Shown one piece after another: positions 25,342 to 34,425 of a stretch of DNA of 64,000 nucleotides. This DNA comes from Desulfovibrionaceae bacterium (GTDB taxonomy: Bacteria > Desulfobacterota > Desulfovibrionia > Desulfovibrionales > Desulfovibrionaceae): positions 62,001 through 126,000 of the forward strand of contig JAFLSV010000003.1 of NCBI GenBank assembly GCA_022510785.1. Direction: 5' to 3'. A model generated the notes under the pieces. That model saw nothing but the letters and a program-made list of their open reading frames with translations, did not search any database and was not told the DNA's origin. Position numbers and translations under genes: made by a program. Position 1 is the first letter of the stretch. The number at the start of each line of letters is the position of its first letter.

Positions 25342-26858
25342 GGCTGTTCCCGATCCAGAACCCGGCAGTTGACGGCCTCGGCCAGGTGGGGCAGGGCAAT
25401 GGCGGAAGAGCCGGCCAAATCGGCGATGGTACGGGCGATGCGCAAAATCCGGGTGTAGGCCCGGGCCGACAGGGCCAGAGATCGCATGGCCGCTCCCAGA
25501 AACGTGTGCTCCTCCCGGCCGAGGACACAATGGCGCTCAAGCAGGGCGCCGTTGAGGTCAGCGTTGGTGCGGCAGCCTGTGCCCTGGTAGCGTTCGCGCT
25601 GCACGGCGCGGGCCCGCGCCACGCGTTCGCGCATGCTGGCGGAATCCGTGCCGGGAGTGGACGCGCGCAAGTCGTCGTAGGGCACGGCGGGCACCTCCAC
25701 ATGGAGGTCAATGCGGTCAAGCAGCGGCCCGGACAGCCTGGCCCGGTATCGTTCCAGTGCCGCCTGGGTGCATACGCAGGCATGGGAAGGATCGCTGCGG
25801 TAGCCGCAGGGGCAGGGATTCATGGCCGCCACCAGCATGCAGTCCGCCGGATAGGTCAGGGAGCGGGCCACGCGGGATATGGTCACCACGCCGTTTTCCA
25901 GGGGCTGGCGCAGCACCTCCAGGGCGGAGCGGCGAAACTCGGGCAGCTCGTCCAGGAAGAGAACCCCCCGGTGGGCCAGACTGACTTCGCCGGGCCGGGG
26001 CCAGGAGCCGCCTCCGATGAGGGAAATATCCGAAATGGTGTGGTGCGGAGCGCGGAAAGGGCGTTCGTCCAGCAGCCCGCGCCCGTTCAGCAGCCCCGTC
26101 ACACTGTATATTTTGGTGACTTCCAGCGCCTCTTCAAAGTCCAGCGGCGGCAGGATACCGGGCAGGCGCTGGGCCAGCATGGTTTTGCCGCTGCCCGGCG
26201 GGCCGATGAGCAGCAGGTTGTGCCCTCCGGCCGCCGCGATCTCCATGGCGCGTTTGGCGTGTTCCTGGCCTTTGACCTCCGCGAAGTCCAGGGGAAAGGA
26301 GGGCGGCGCGTCCGGAGGCGTCACGCGCGCGGCGGGCAGGGAAAGCGAGCCGTTCAAAAAGGCCGCCGCCTCGCCCAGAGTGCGGGGCGCGTAGACGGCC
26401 AGGCCCTCCACCACGGCCGCCTCGGAGGCCGCGGCCGGAGCGGTGAGCATTCCCCTGCTTCCCAGCGAGCGGGCCAGAAGCGCCAGGGGAAGAATACCGG
26501 GCACAGGCTTGATGTCACCGCTGAGCGAAAGTTCTCCGGCCAGCATCCAGCCCGTCACGCGCTCTGGATCCAGCTGGCCGGCGGCGGCCAGCAGCCCGAG
26601 CGCCAGGGGCAGATCGTACGCGCTGCCCGCCTTGCGGCGGTCGGCCGGGGCCAGGTTGACGGTGATCCGGGCCGGAGGCAGACGAAAGCCCGACGCGCGC
26701 AATGCCGCGAACACCCGTTCCTTGGCTTCGCGCACGGCCCCTTCGGCCAGCCCGACCATGACAAAGGAGGGCATGCCCTGCCTGGTATAGTCCACTTCCA
26801 GATCCACGCGAAAGGCGTCAACACCTTCCAGAGCTCCACAGATCAGACGCGCAATCAT
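25338..26858 (-). CDS. comM: YifB/ComM-family Mg-chelatase-like AAA+ ATPase
   Basis: A 506-residue AAA+ protein. It has the N-terminal Lon-like S5 domain (GLAEGAVREAKERVFAAL and GSAYDLPLALGLLAA), the Walker A LIGPPGSGKTMLAQRLP (about residues 217-233), Walker B VLFLDELPEF, and a C-terminal Mg-chelatase domain with CPCGYRSDP. ComM in Vibrio is a hexameric helicase promoting branch migration during natural transformation; many bacteria that are not known to be competent also have it. The gene follows lptD by 9 bases and its stop overlaps the lnt start. Confidence 0.93.
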   Translation of the reverse strand: MIARLICGALEGVDAFRVDLEVDYTRQGMPSFVMVGLAEGAVREAKERVFAALRASGFRLPPARITVNLAPADRRKAGSAYDLPLALGLLAAAGQLDPERVTGWMLAGELSLSGDIKPVPGILPLALLARSLGSRGMLTAPAAASEAAVVEGLAVYAPRTLGEAAAFLNGSLSLPAARVTPPDAPPSFPLDFAEVKGQEHAKRAMEIAAAGGHNLLLIGPPGSGKTMLAQRLPGILPPLDFEEALEVTKIYSVTGLLNGRGLLDERPFRAPHHTISDISLIGGGSWPRPGEVSLAHRGVLFLDELPEFRRSALEVLRQPLENGVVTISRVARSLTYPADCMLVAAMNPCPCGYRSDPSHACVCTQAALERYRARLSGPLLDRIDLHVEVPAVPYDDLRASTPGTDSASMRERVARARAVQRERYQGTGCRTNADLNGALLERHCVLGREEHTFLGAAMRSLALSARAYTRILRIARTIADLAGSSAIALPHLAEAVNCRVLDREQP

Positions 26859-26867
26859 CGGGCGGCC

Positions 26868-29342
26868 TCAGCTGTTGAAGCCCAGCAGTTCGAGGCTGAA
26901 GTGGTAGCTTTTTTCCCGGCCCTTATGGATGTACTGGCCGACCAGATTGAAGCATTGATGGGTATATATCAGACCCAGGCGATGTTCGTAGGCTTCACCG
27001 CTGCGCAGATTAAAGCTGTTGTAATAGCTTAAGTTCAAGCGTGGAAACAGGTGAAAATTGATACTGTTGGTCAGCAGACTGAGTGATTGTTCAAAATCGA
27101 TGTCCTGCAGGACGTCGTGCTGGACTTTGCTGGCGTAGTCATACTGCCAGTTGCGCGAACTGTAGCCCACGCTCCATGAGCCCCAGCGCTCATGGTAAAA
27201 GCTTAGGGCCTCGTCACTGCGGGTGACGTCGCCGCTGTGGGGGGATACATAAATTTTACCGGAAATGCCGAACCATTTGGCCGGGTATGTGGACAGGTCG
27301 GCCATGACGTCCAGCATGGGACGGCGGGGGTACTGCTCCACATGGCGTGTACGGGTCGCTTCACTCACATCGTAGCCCGTTCTCAGGCGCAGCCGCGCCA
27401 TATCAAAATAGGTGGAAACCAGCGAGGCTGAAGCGGATTCCTGGCTGTCAGGGTTGGGGGTGGCCACCACGCTTTCCTGATGCACGGTAAAGAGGTTGTC
27501 CAGGGTGAACATCATGCGGTTGGTGGGCCGCAGGCGATCCTCTTCCAGATAATAGGGATTGCTGGTCTGATCCACGTTGGGAATCCAGGAATACTCGAGA
27601 CGGGGCTGGAGCATATGCCGCACGGCGACCCAGCGGGACTGGCCCGCGTTGTCCGGCGTCAGTGGGAGCGGCGTGTCATGGGGCATCTGCCAGACCCGGC
27701 TGGCCTGGGTGAAGGCCACAAGATCAAGATCCGGAATGGTGCGGCTTTCGCCTCCGCTTCGTTCCCAGCGCGGCAGCTCACTGTTGGATCTGTGTCCCTT
27801 TTGGGAGGAGCTGTTGGAATAGATGGTCTGGCGCACGCCGGCCGAGGCCAGCAGGGTCGCATATTTTATGTCCACAGGCAGGCTGAAGCGCGGGTACAGT
27901 TCCGTGCGCAGGCCGCGGGCGCCTGTGGCGCGGTACATGTAGGAGCTGTCCAGATGGGTTTCCACTTCCAGGGGCAGGTTGGGCACGAGCCTGCCCTTGT
28001 ACAGGTAGGCGTTGAAGCTCGGAACCTGCTGGACAAGAGTATCGGTGCTGTGGCGGGCGTTGCCGTGGCCGAGGGAGGGATCTTCCTCATAGCGCGCGCC
28101 AAAGCTGATGCCGAAACGATCCCAGTCGCGGTACACATAGCCCTGTGTGATCCGGTTTTTGTCCAGCTCCTGGAGATCCCGGCTGAAATAGTCGGCCAGC
28201 GTATTGCGCGTGGCGTCAAACCCGGTCTGGCGCTGCTGAAATTCGCGCAGGAAGTTCTGATCCGACACATAGTCCAGGTCATATTTGTAAAACCACGGCG
28301 AACGGCCAATTTGCCCCTGGCTCATGCCGCGCAGCCAGTAGCGGTTTGCGTTGGTGCGTATCCTGCCGTCGGTGGGGTCGATGGGATCCGAGTCATCCGT
28401 GCGGACAGTGGTGCTGTCAGTCAGAAAGTCCAGGGCCAGCCAGGTTTTGTTCTGGTCGGTGGTATGCGAGCGGTATTCCACGCCGGGCATAAAGCCCTTG
28501 CGTTCCAGCCAGGTGGCGTAAAACGTGAGGTCACGGCTTTTGTCAATGACCCAGAACCAGGGAATGGTGGCATAGACGCCGTGCAGTGAGCTGTAGCCAT
28601 AGTCCGGCTTGAGCAGGCCGCTCTGGCGGGTGGTTTTGGCCGGAAGCACCAGGTACGGGGTATAGATGACCCCCTGATCCTTAACCTGCAGGGTGGAATG
28701 GGACAGTGTGGCGTAGCCGTCGATTTCCACCACGGCTTCCTGCGCCGCCACGGACCACGCGGGCTCGGGGCCGTCGCAGGCCGTCACCTTGGCGTTTTCA
28801 AAGGTGTAGCGGTCGCCCCAGTGCTTGGTGACATGCTCTCCGGCAAAATAGATGTGGGGCCCCGCCATGAAGACAGAGCCATTTTTAAGCCATCCCGTGC
28901 TGGAGTTGAGATCAAATTCCGCCTCGCTGGCCTTCAGCTCGTCCCGGCCCATGCGCACAATCACGTTGCCGCGCACAAAAACCCAGTCCGTGGTGGTGAA
29001 ATAGCGGGCGAAATCAGCGTACAGGGAATCGTCGCCGCGCTCCAGCACCACGTTGCCCGATGCCTCGACGATAACGCCGTCGTTCAGGCTGATCAGTTTA
29101 TCCGCCGTGATGTGCCAGGGAACTTCTCCCCTGGTGTCCATGCCGCCGGACTGGTCAGCGGAGGTTTCGGCGCCGGATTCCGTGTCCCGGGAATCCGTTG
29201 CGGCGTTAACACCCTTTGCCGGCGGATCAGCCGCGGCGGCCCGCGCGAGCCCTGGCAGGGCGCCGCCCGCCAGTCCCCACAGGCACAGCAGGCATATCAG
29301 GGGGCGCAGGGCGCGGTGAAACAAAGAAAGCAAAGCGGACAC
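26868..29342 (-). CDS. lptD: LPS-assembly outer membrane protein LptD
   Basis: An 824-residue outer membrane beta-barrel that, with LptE, inserts lipopolysaccharide in the outer leaflet. A signal peptide (LICLLCLWGLAGGALPGLARA) is followed by the jellyroll LptA-like domain (WHITADKLISLNDGVIVEASGNVVLERG) and the barrel with QSGLLKPDYGYSSLHGVYATIPWFW. The mature protein shows few cysteines (one in TACDG, one in THQCFN), so disulfide linkage differs from the four-Cys E. coli protein. The start is uncertain: GTG at 29342 gives a clean signal peptide, TTG at 29363 is possible. It heads the run lptD-comM-lnt-prfB. Confidence 0.93.
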   Translation of the reverse strand: MSALLSLFHRALRPLICLLCLWGLAGGALPGLARAAAADPPAKGVNAATDSRDTESGAETSADQSGGMDTRGEVPWHITADKLISLNDGVIVEASGNVVLERGDDSLYADFARYFTTTDWVFVRGNVIVRMGRDELKASEAEFDLNSSTGWLKNGSVFMAGPHIYFAGEHVTKHWGDRYTFENAKVTACDGPEPAWSVAAQEAVVEIDGYATLSHSTLQVKDQGVIYTPYLVLPAKTTRQSGLLKPDYGYSSLHGVYATIPWFWVIDKSRDLTFYATWLERKGFMPGVEYRSHTTDQNKTWLALDFLTDSTTVRTDDSDPIDPTDGRIRTNANRYWLRGMSQGQIGRSPWFYKYDLDYVSDQNFLREFQQRQTGFDATRNTLADYFSRDLQELDKNRITQGYVYRDWDRFGISFGARYEEDPSLGHGNARHSTDTLVQQVPSFNAYLYKGRLVPNLPLEVETHLDSSYMYRATGARGLRTELYPRFSLPVDIKYATLLASAGVRQTIYSNSSSQKGHRSNSELPRWERSGGESRTIPDLDLVAFTQASRVWQMPHDTPLPLTPDNAGQSRWVAVRHMLQPRLEYSWIPNVDQTSNPYYLEEDRLRPTNRMMFTLDNLFTVHQESVVATPNPDSQESASASLVSTYFDMARLRLRTGYDVSEATRTRHVEQYPRRPMLDVMADLSTYPAKWFGISGKIYVSPHSGDVTRSDEALSFYHERWGSWSVGYSSRNWQYDYASKVQHDVLQDIDFEQSLSLLTNSINFHLFPRLNLSYYNSFNLRSGEAYEHRLGLIYTHQCFNLVGQYIHKGREKSYHFSLELLGFNS

Positions 29343-29381
29343 GGGCAGATCCGGGTGTTGCAAGCCTGAACATGTGGGGTT

Positions 29382-29408
29382 AAAAAATGGCGCTTCTCCG
29401 TGAGAAGC
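29382..29408 (-). terminator. Terminator-like hairpin in the lptD leader
   Basis: On the minus strand GCTTCTC and GAGAAGC pair with a 3-base loop, then GCCA and six T. It lies between the lptD start and its likely promoter region, so it may attenuate lptD rather than end another gene. Confidence 0.4.
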
Positions 29409-29494
29409 TCTGGTGTTGCTTTAACACAGTTTTATGCTGAAAAAAACCCCTCGGGCCGTTCGCCGCGCGCCCGCGGTCTGTCCGGAGTTTCACC

Positions 29495-30610
29495 ATGCCT
29501 GTTTGCGTGTGCCGTGTCCGCGTCAATCATGATCATCTCAGGCACAATCTGGCCCTGTTGCAGGCGACGGGCAAAGCCCTCATGCCGGTGGTGAAGGCCG
29601 ATGCCTACGGCCACGGGCTGACGGATGTGGCGGCCACCCTGGCCGCCGGGGGCGTGGATCACCTGGCGGTGGGCTCCGTGGCCGAAGCCGTGCGGTTGAG
29701 GCGCAGCGGCTTTGGCGCCTGCATTGTGGCGCTGCTCGGCGCGGTGGACGATGAAAACCGGGCGGCCGCCCGGGCCTGGGACATCGTGCCCCTGGTGCAT
29801 GACTGGCCGGGCCTGAGCCGGCTTGCCGAAACGGAGGCCAAGGCCGAAAAGCCTTTGCGTGTGGCCGTCAAGTGCGATACCGGCATGAGCCGCCTGGGCT
29901 TTGCCGTGGAGGACATGGCGCGGGTCGCGCAGGCGCTGGCCGCCTGCCCCGGGCTGCGGGCCGACATGCTTATGTCGCACCTGGCCGTGGCCGACGAACC
30001 CGAAGAGGATGCCTATACCCGCGCCCAGGCGGCCCGTTTCGGTGAAGCCGCCCGCGCTCTGCGGGCGTATTTTCCGCAATTGCGGCTGTCTCTGGGCAAT
30101 ACGGCCTGTCTGCTGACCTTTCCCGACCTGGCGGGAGATCTCGCCCGGCCCGGACTGGGCCTGTACGGGGTTAATCCGCTCCACGGGACGTCGCGCGCCG
30201 GCGCGGGGGCGGGGCTGAAGCCGGTTATGGAAGTCAGCGCCCCGGTTCTGGCCGTGCGCCCCCTGCCCGCCGGCCGGACGCTGGGCTATGGCCGAACCTA
30301 TACGGCGCTGACAGATCGGCTGGTGGCCGTGGTGGGCATCGGGTATGCCGACGGCTACCGCCGCGGCCCCGCGCCGGCAACCCGCATCTGTCTGCGCGGT
30401 GTGCGCGCGCCTGTCATCGGCCGGGTGGCCATGCAGATGACCTGTGTGGACATCACGGAGCTGGCGGCTCAGGGCCTGGATATCCGTCCCGGGGACGAGG
30501 CCTTTGTGCTGGGCGGCCCGGGTCATGCCGTAACGGCGTGGGATCTGGCCGAGCAGTGGGGAACCATTCCCTATGAGGTGATCTGCCTTCTGGGGAAGGG
30601 CCGGGCTTAG
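29495..30610 (+). CDS. alr: Alanine racemase
   Basis: A 371-residue PLP enzyme converting L- to D-alanine for peptidoglycan. The PLP lysine is in PVVKADAYGHG (Lys34), and the opposite catalytic tyrosine is in IGYADGYRRG (Tyr284). Further motifs are VKCDTGMSRLGF and NTACLL. The start has CGGAG about 8 bases upstream. It is divergent from lptD. Length and motifs fit a single cytoplasmic biosynthetic enzyme; no transporter or regulator sits next to it. Confidence 0.96.
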   Translation: MPVCVCRVRVNHDHLRHNLALLQATGKALMPVVKADAYGHGLTDVAATLAAGGVDHLAVGSVAEAVRLRRSGFGACIVALLGAVDDENRAAARAWDIVPLVHDWPGLSRLAETEAKAEKPLRVAVKCDTGMSRLGFAVEDMARVAQALAACPGLRADMLMSHLAVADEPEEDAYTRAQAARFGEAARALRAYFPQLRLSLGNTACLLTFPDLAGDLARPGLGLYGVNPLHGTSRAGAGAGLKPVMEVSAPVLAVRPLPAGRTLGYGRTYTALTDRLVAVVGIGYADGYRRGPAPATRICLRGVRAPVIGRVAMQMTCVDITELAAQGLDIRPGDEAFVLGGPGHAVTAWDLAEQWGTIPYEVICLLGKGRA

Positions 30611-30706
30611 TTCCCTCGGCGCGATGCCTGAAATGCCCTGGCGCGCGATGCCTGATTCCGTCACGGACGGAACGGGTTCTGTCCTTCAGGCGGATGGAGC
30701 CGGGGC

Positions 30707-33700
30707 TTATCCGTCGCGGCGGTGGCGCGCCACCTCGGCCCGCAGCTCCGGCACAAGCTGGGCCACGGTCTCGAAATCGTCCCGCTGGGCCGCTTCCTTC
30801 ATGCACAGGGCCACATCGGACAGGGCGTGCAGGCCGAAGGCCGCTGCCTGATCGGCCATGCGGTCGGCCGCGTTGATCAGATCCTGCGGATTCCGGCGCT
30901 CCAGGGCGCTGTCGGCCTGTTCCAGGGAGCTGGTCAGAACGCGCAGCAAATCGGGCGCCTGCTGAACCAGGGAAGAATGTACCACATCCGCTTCGGTCAG
31001 CTCCACAATATCCCCGCTGTCCGGTTCCGGCCCGGCGGGCGGCCGCAATTCCAGCCGCGCGATGCCGCCGGCGCCCGAAGTCCTGACAGGCTCCGGGGCA
31101 TCATGGCGATCCATGGACAGGAAGGGCACATTGTCCATACGGTTTTTGCGGCGCTTGTGCTTGCCGCCGTGCTTGTGCCGCCCCTTGGCCGGCGCCGTGC
31201 GCGGAGCTGGCGCCTGAACCGGCGGCTCGTCCGCCGGCTCAGCTTCGCCGGAACGGACGGCTCCGCCGTTTGCCCCGGCCTCCTCCGCATATGCCGGCGT
31301 CCGCTCCCGCGCGGGAGAAGCCGGCAGCCTGGCGCCGCCGTCATTTTCCGCAAGGGATGCGGCCCGCGCGGGATCGTCTTCGGCGGGCCTTTCCCCGGCG
31401 CTGTCCGCCGTGGCGGGGCTTTCCGCCGGGCTGCCATCTGGAGCGCCGGCCTCATCCATCGGGGGGCGCGCGGCAGTCTGGGGTACGGTAAGGTCAGGCC
31501 CTGGAGCGGTCGCGAGGCTGAGTCCAGATGCGGGGTCTTCCTGATCCGGATGCGAGGCGGGCTGTGAAGCGCCGGGAGAGGCATGAGGGGAAGCCGTGAT
31601 GGGCATGGGCTCACCCACCCATTCCGAGGATGTGTCGGGCAGGATATCGTCCAGAGCTTCGGGCGCTATGCGCGGCGTGGGCTTGAGCAGGCCGCTCAGC
31701 CAGCTCAGGCGCTTGCGCGGCTGGGGGGGCAGATGGAGTCCCTGGGAGGCCAGGGGCTGCGCGCTCATGGTCAGCGGCGGGGCGGAATTGGGGGTGGGCG
31801 CCTGTCCGCGGGCAGGAGTATCCGGCAGGGCCGGCGCGTCCGGAGCGGCAGCCGGGCCTGGCTTTCGGGTGAGCGGCGCGCCTGTGGGCATGTCGGGGGA
31901 CGTGCCGGGAACGGCGTGGCCGGCGTCTGGCGCCGGCGCATCCGGCTCTCCGACGGCATTCCGGGCCGGGATTTCAGGGGCGCGGCTGGGGGAAACGCGG
32001 TGCGGCAGGGCCGCTGGCCCGGGATGAGGGCCGGACGGAGAGGCCAGGCTCAGGCAGAGGGCCTGGAATTCTCCGCGCCGCACGGGCATGGGCAGGGAAT
32101 GATCGCAGCCCGCCTGGCGCAGGCGTTCGGCCTGCTCCCCATCCAGCGTCAGGGCGAGGAAAGGGGTTGCCGGCAGGCTTCGCTCGCCTTCAAAGGCCCG
32201 GATGGAAGCCACGGCGGTGACGATGTCCTCTTCGGGCAGGCGGCCGTCGAAAACAACCAGGGCGGCGGGGCTGTGGGCATACAGAGCCGCCGCTTCCTGC
32301 GCGTCGCGGGCTTCCCAGATGTCCTGGCCCTGGTCTTCGAGGAAAAAGGCCAGCATTTGCCGGTTCAGGGCCTGCGGGGAGGCCAGAATGACCAGGCGGG
32401 GATTGGGCTCGCCCTCGGCGGGTTGATCGCTGACAGCGGCCGGGGGCACGGGGCGGGGAGTCTGCGCGTCGTCGTTCAGGGCCACGCAGTTCAGGCTGAA
32501 GCTGATTTCCATGCCCTGGGGCGTGCTGTCCACATACAGGTTTCCCCCGTGATCGGCGGCCAGTTCCCATGCCTTGGCGAGCGCCAGGCTGCTGCGCCGC
32601 AAGGGCGGGGTTCCGCCGCCGGTATCGGCCACCGTGAACTGAAGATGCCCGGGGTTGGGGCTCATGTCGGCGCGGCGCACACGCAGGCTCACCGCGCCCT
32701 GGTCGGTGGCGCGGGCCGCGTTTTCCAGCAGCATGGACAGCACAAAGCGCAGGCGATCCCGGTCGCCCCTGTACAGGCGGCCCAGATGGGGGGCAATGTA
32801 CCAGGAGAGCCCAAGGTCGCCTTTTTGCAGAGTGTCGCTCACATCGGCAAACACGCTTTGAACAAGCTTGAGCAGATCAAAGACCTGGCGCTTGCTTTCG
32901 GGCGCGCCCCGGCGCCGGGCAAGGCGGGGGAGCTCGCTGACCAGCGTGGACATTTCGCGCGCGGCGGCTACCAGATTGTCGGCGCGCCGGCGCGCCTGCC
33001 GGGTATCCTGGCTGCCGAGGGGCTGTTCGCCGTCCGGCTGATCCAGAATCTGATCCAGCAGGCAGGCCTCGCGCAGCAGAGTATCCAGAGGATCGCGCAG
33101 AATTTCTTCCAGGCGCAGGGGCGGGGGGCTATCCTCGCGGGCCTGTTCTTCTGCCTCAGGAGAAAGGGCGTGGTCGCTGTCCAGGGGGGGAGTTTCGTCC
33201 GTGCCGGCGTTCCATGGTGACGGGGCGGAGCGGGGGGCCGCTGCCGTAAGCAGCAGGCTGGCAAAGACAATCCCGGCCAGGGCGGCCTGTTCCCACAAAG
33301 GCGCTGCCAGGCCCTGGTTCACGCCCCACACGGCCAGCCCGCCGCCCGTCACCAGGCCCAGGCAGGCCAGGCTGAACAGCGCGCTGCCCGGCACGTCATA
33401 GGCCAGAAGTATCAGAGCGGGCAGCAGGGCAAAGGCTGCGCCCAGGGGCCACAGGCTGAAGAGCCGCGCGGTCCAGGCAAACCCGGGCAGCAGCGGCAGC
33501 ACAGCCAGGGCCGCGCCGGGCAGGGCCAGAACAAGCAGAAGCATGTCCAGACGGGGATACCCGTCCCGGGTATGCATGATGCTGCGCCCGACATGGGGCA
33601 GAAGCATAAGGGCCACGCCGGCGGCCATCAGGCCGGGCATGCTGAGGGCCGTGACCGTGCCGCCCGGGGTGGAGGGCGCGCCCCAGAGCGCGTGCAGCAG

Positions 33701-34402
33701 CGCCGCGCCGATCAGCGCGCCCGTCCACAGCCGTCCGTCGCCCCGTTCGGTGAGGCCGCGCACCAGACAGAGCATCAGCAGGGTTGCGAGCGCGGCCAGC
33801 AGCAGGGGATGAACGCGCCGGTCGGGGGCGCTCAGCGAATCCGACACCGTGCGGAGCGCGGGCGCGAACCACAGGCCGGGCAGGCCGTCCAGGCGCACGA
33901 ACACCTCGCCTCCCCCGTTCAGGCCGGCCAGGGAAAACAGGCCTTCCCGCGCTTCGGCCGGAACGGGCGGGTGGTCGGCCGTGCGGGTCCATACCGAGAC
34001 CTTGCCCGGCACCTGGCCGCCGAGATCAAGGCGTGTCTGGGCCGGGCCGGACACGGTGGCGGACGCCGCCGATGCGGGGGCCAGGCGAAAGCGCAGCCAC
34101 AGAGTCCCCGCCTGCTGGCGCAGAACGTGAATCCTGAAGCGCCGGAAGTCCTGCGCCCGATCCGCCGCGCTCACTTCGGCAATATCCAGCTTGCCTGAAG
34201 GATCGAGCAGAAAGTCCAGAAAGGGGGTCAGGGCCAGTCCGCCTTCGGGAATGTTCAGTGATGGCCCTTCGCGTTCCGCCGCGCTCCGTTCTGCCCCGGG
34301 CTGGGCCCAGGCCGCGGCGGGCATAAGCAGCGTGAGCAGCAGGACGGCGGCCAGCGGCCTCATCAGGCGGACACGGCGGGTTGGAAGCAAGGGCAGACGC
34401 AT
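30707..34402 (-). CDS. 7TM (DISM-type) pseudo-hybrid histidine kinase
   Basis: A 1231-residue membrane protein: signal peptide (to about 34), a beta-rich sensor resembling 7TMR-DISMED2 (about 45-200), seven membrane helices (about 205-400), a helical region, an HATPase-like domain (about 515-640, LLENAARATDQG and VADTGGGTP), a receiver-like domain (about 665-790, VVFDGRLPEED) and, after 340 Pro/Ala-rich residues, an Hpt-like helical domain (about 1140-1231). The dimerisation helix ADNLVAAAREMSTLV has no phospho-accepting His; the Hpt-like helix reads NAADRMADQAAAFG with no His; the receiver's conserved Lys position reads MPV. It probably signals by binding rather than phosphotransfer. It follows a TPR gene by 23 bases. 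Confidence 0.7.
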   Translation of the reverse strand: MRLPLLPTRRVRLMRPLAAVLLLTLLMPAAAWAQPGAERSAAEREGPSLNIPEGGLALTPFLDFLLDPSGKLDIAEVSAADRAQDFRRFRIHVLRQQAGTLWLRFRLAPASAASATVSGPAQTRLDLGGQVPGKVSVWTRTADHPPVPAEAREGLFSLAGLNGGGEVFVRLDGLPGLWFAPALRTVSDSLSAPDRRVHPLLLAALATLLMLCLVRGLTERGDGRLWTGALIGAALLHALWGAPSTPGGTVTALSMPGLMAAGVALMLLPHVGRSIMHTRDGYPRLDMLLLVLALPGAALAVLPLLPGFAWTARLFSLWPLGAAFALLPALILLAYDVPGSALFSLACLGLVTGGGLAVWGVNQGLAAPLWEQAALAGIVFASLLLTAAAPRSAPSPWNAGTDETPPLDSDHALSPEAEEQAREDSPPPLRLEEILRDPLDTLLREACLLDQILDQPDGEQPLGSQDTRQARRRADNLVAAAREMSTLVSELPRLARRRGAPESKRQVFDLLKLVQSVFADVSDTLQKGDLGLSWYIAPHLGRLYRGDRDRLRFVLSMLLENAARATDQGAVSLRVRRADMSPNPGHLQFTVADTGGGTPPLRRSSLALAKAWELAADHGGNLYVDSTPQGMEISFSLNCVALNDDAQTPRPVPPAAVSDQPAEGEPNPRLVILASPQALNRQMLAFFLEDQGQDIWEARDAQEAAALYAHSPAALVVFDGRLPEEDIVTAVASIRAFEGERSLPATPFLALTLDGEQAERLRQAGCDHSLPMPVRRGEFQALCLSLASPSGPHPGPAALPHRVSPSRAPEIPARNAVGEPDAPAPDAGHAVPGTSPDMPTGAPLTRKPGPAAAPDAPALPDTPARGQAPTPNSAPPLTMSAQPLASQGLHLPPQPRKRLSWLSGLLKPTPRIAPEALDDILPDTSSEWVGEPMPITASPHASPGASQPASHPDQEDPASGLSLATAPGPDLTVPQTAARPPMDEAGAPDGSPAESPATADSAGERPAEDDPARAASLAENDGGARLPASPARERTPAYAEEAGANGGAVRSGEAEPADEPPVQAPAPRTAPAKGRHKHGGKHKRRKNRMDNVPFLSMDRHDAPEPVRTSGAGGIARLELRPPAGPEPDSGDIVELTEADVVHSSLVQQAPDLLRVLTSSLEQADSALERRNPQDLINAADRMADQAAAFGLHALSDVALCMKEAAQRDDFETVAQLVPELRAEVARHRRDG

Positions 34403-34425
34403 GGGGGCCTCGGTGCGGCAGGGAT

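Noticed and set aside
25320..27032. 570-codon plus-strand frame opposite comM and the lptD end
   Set aside because: Antisense to well-supported genes and compositionally odd; no start signal.
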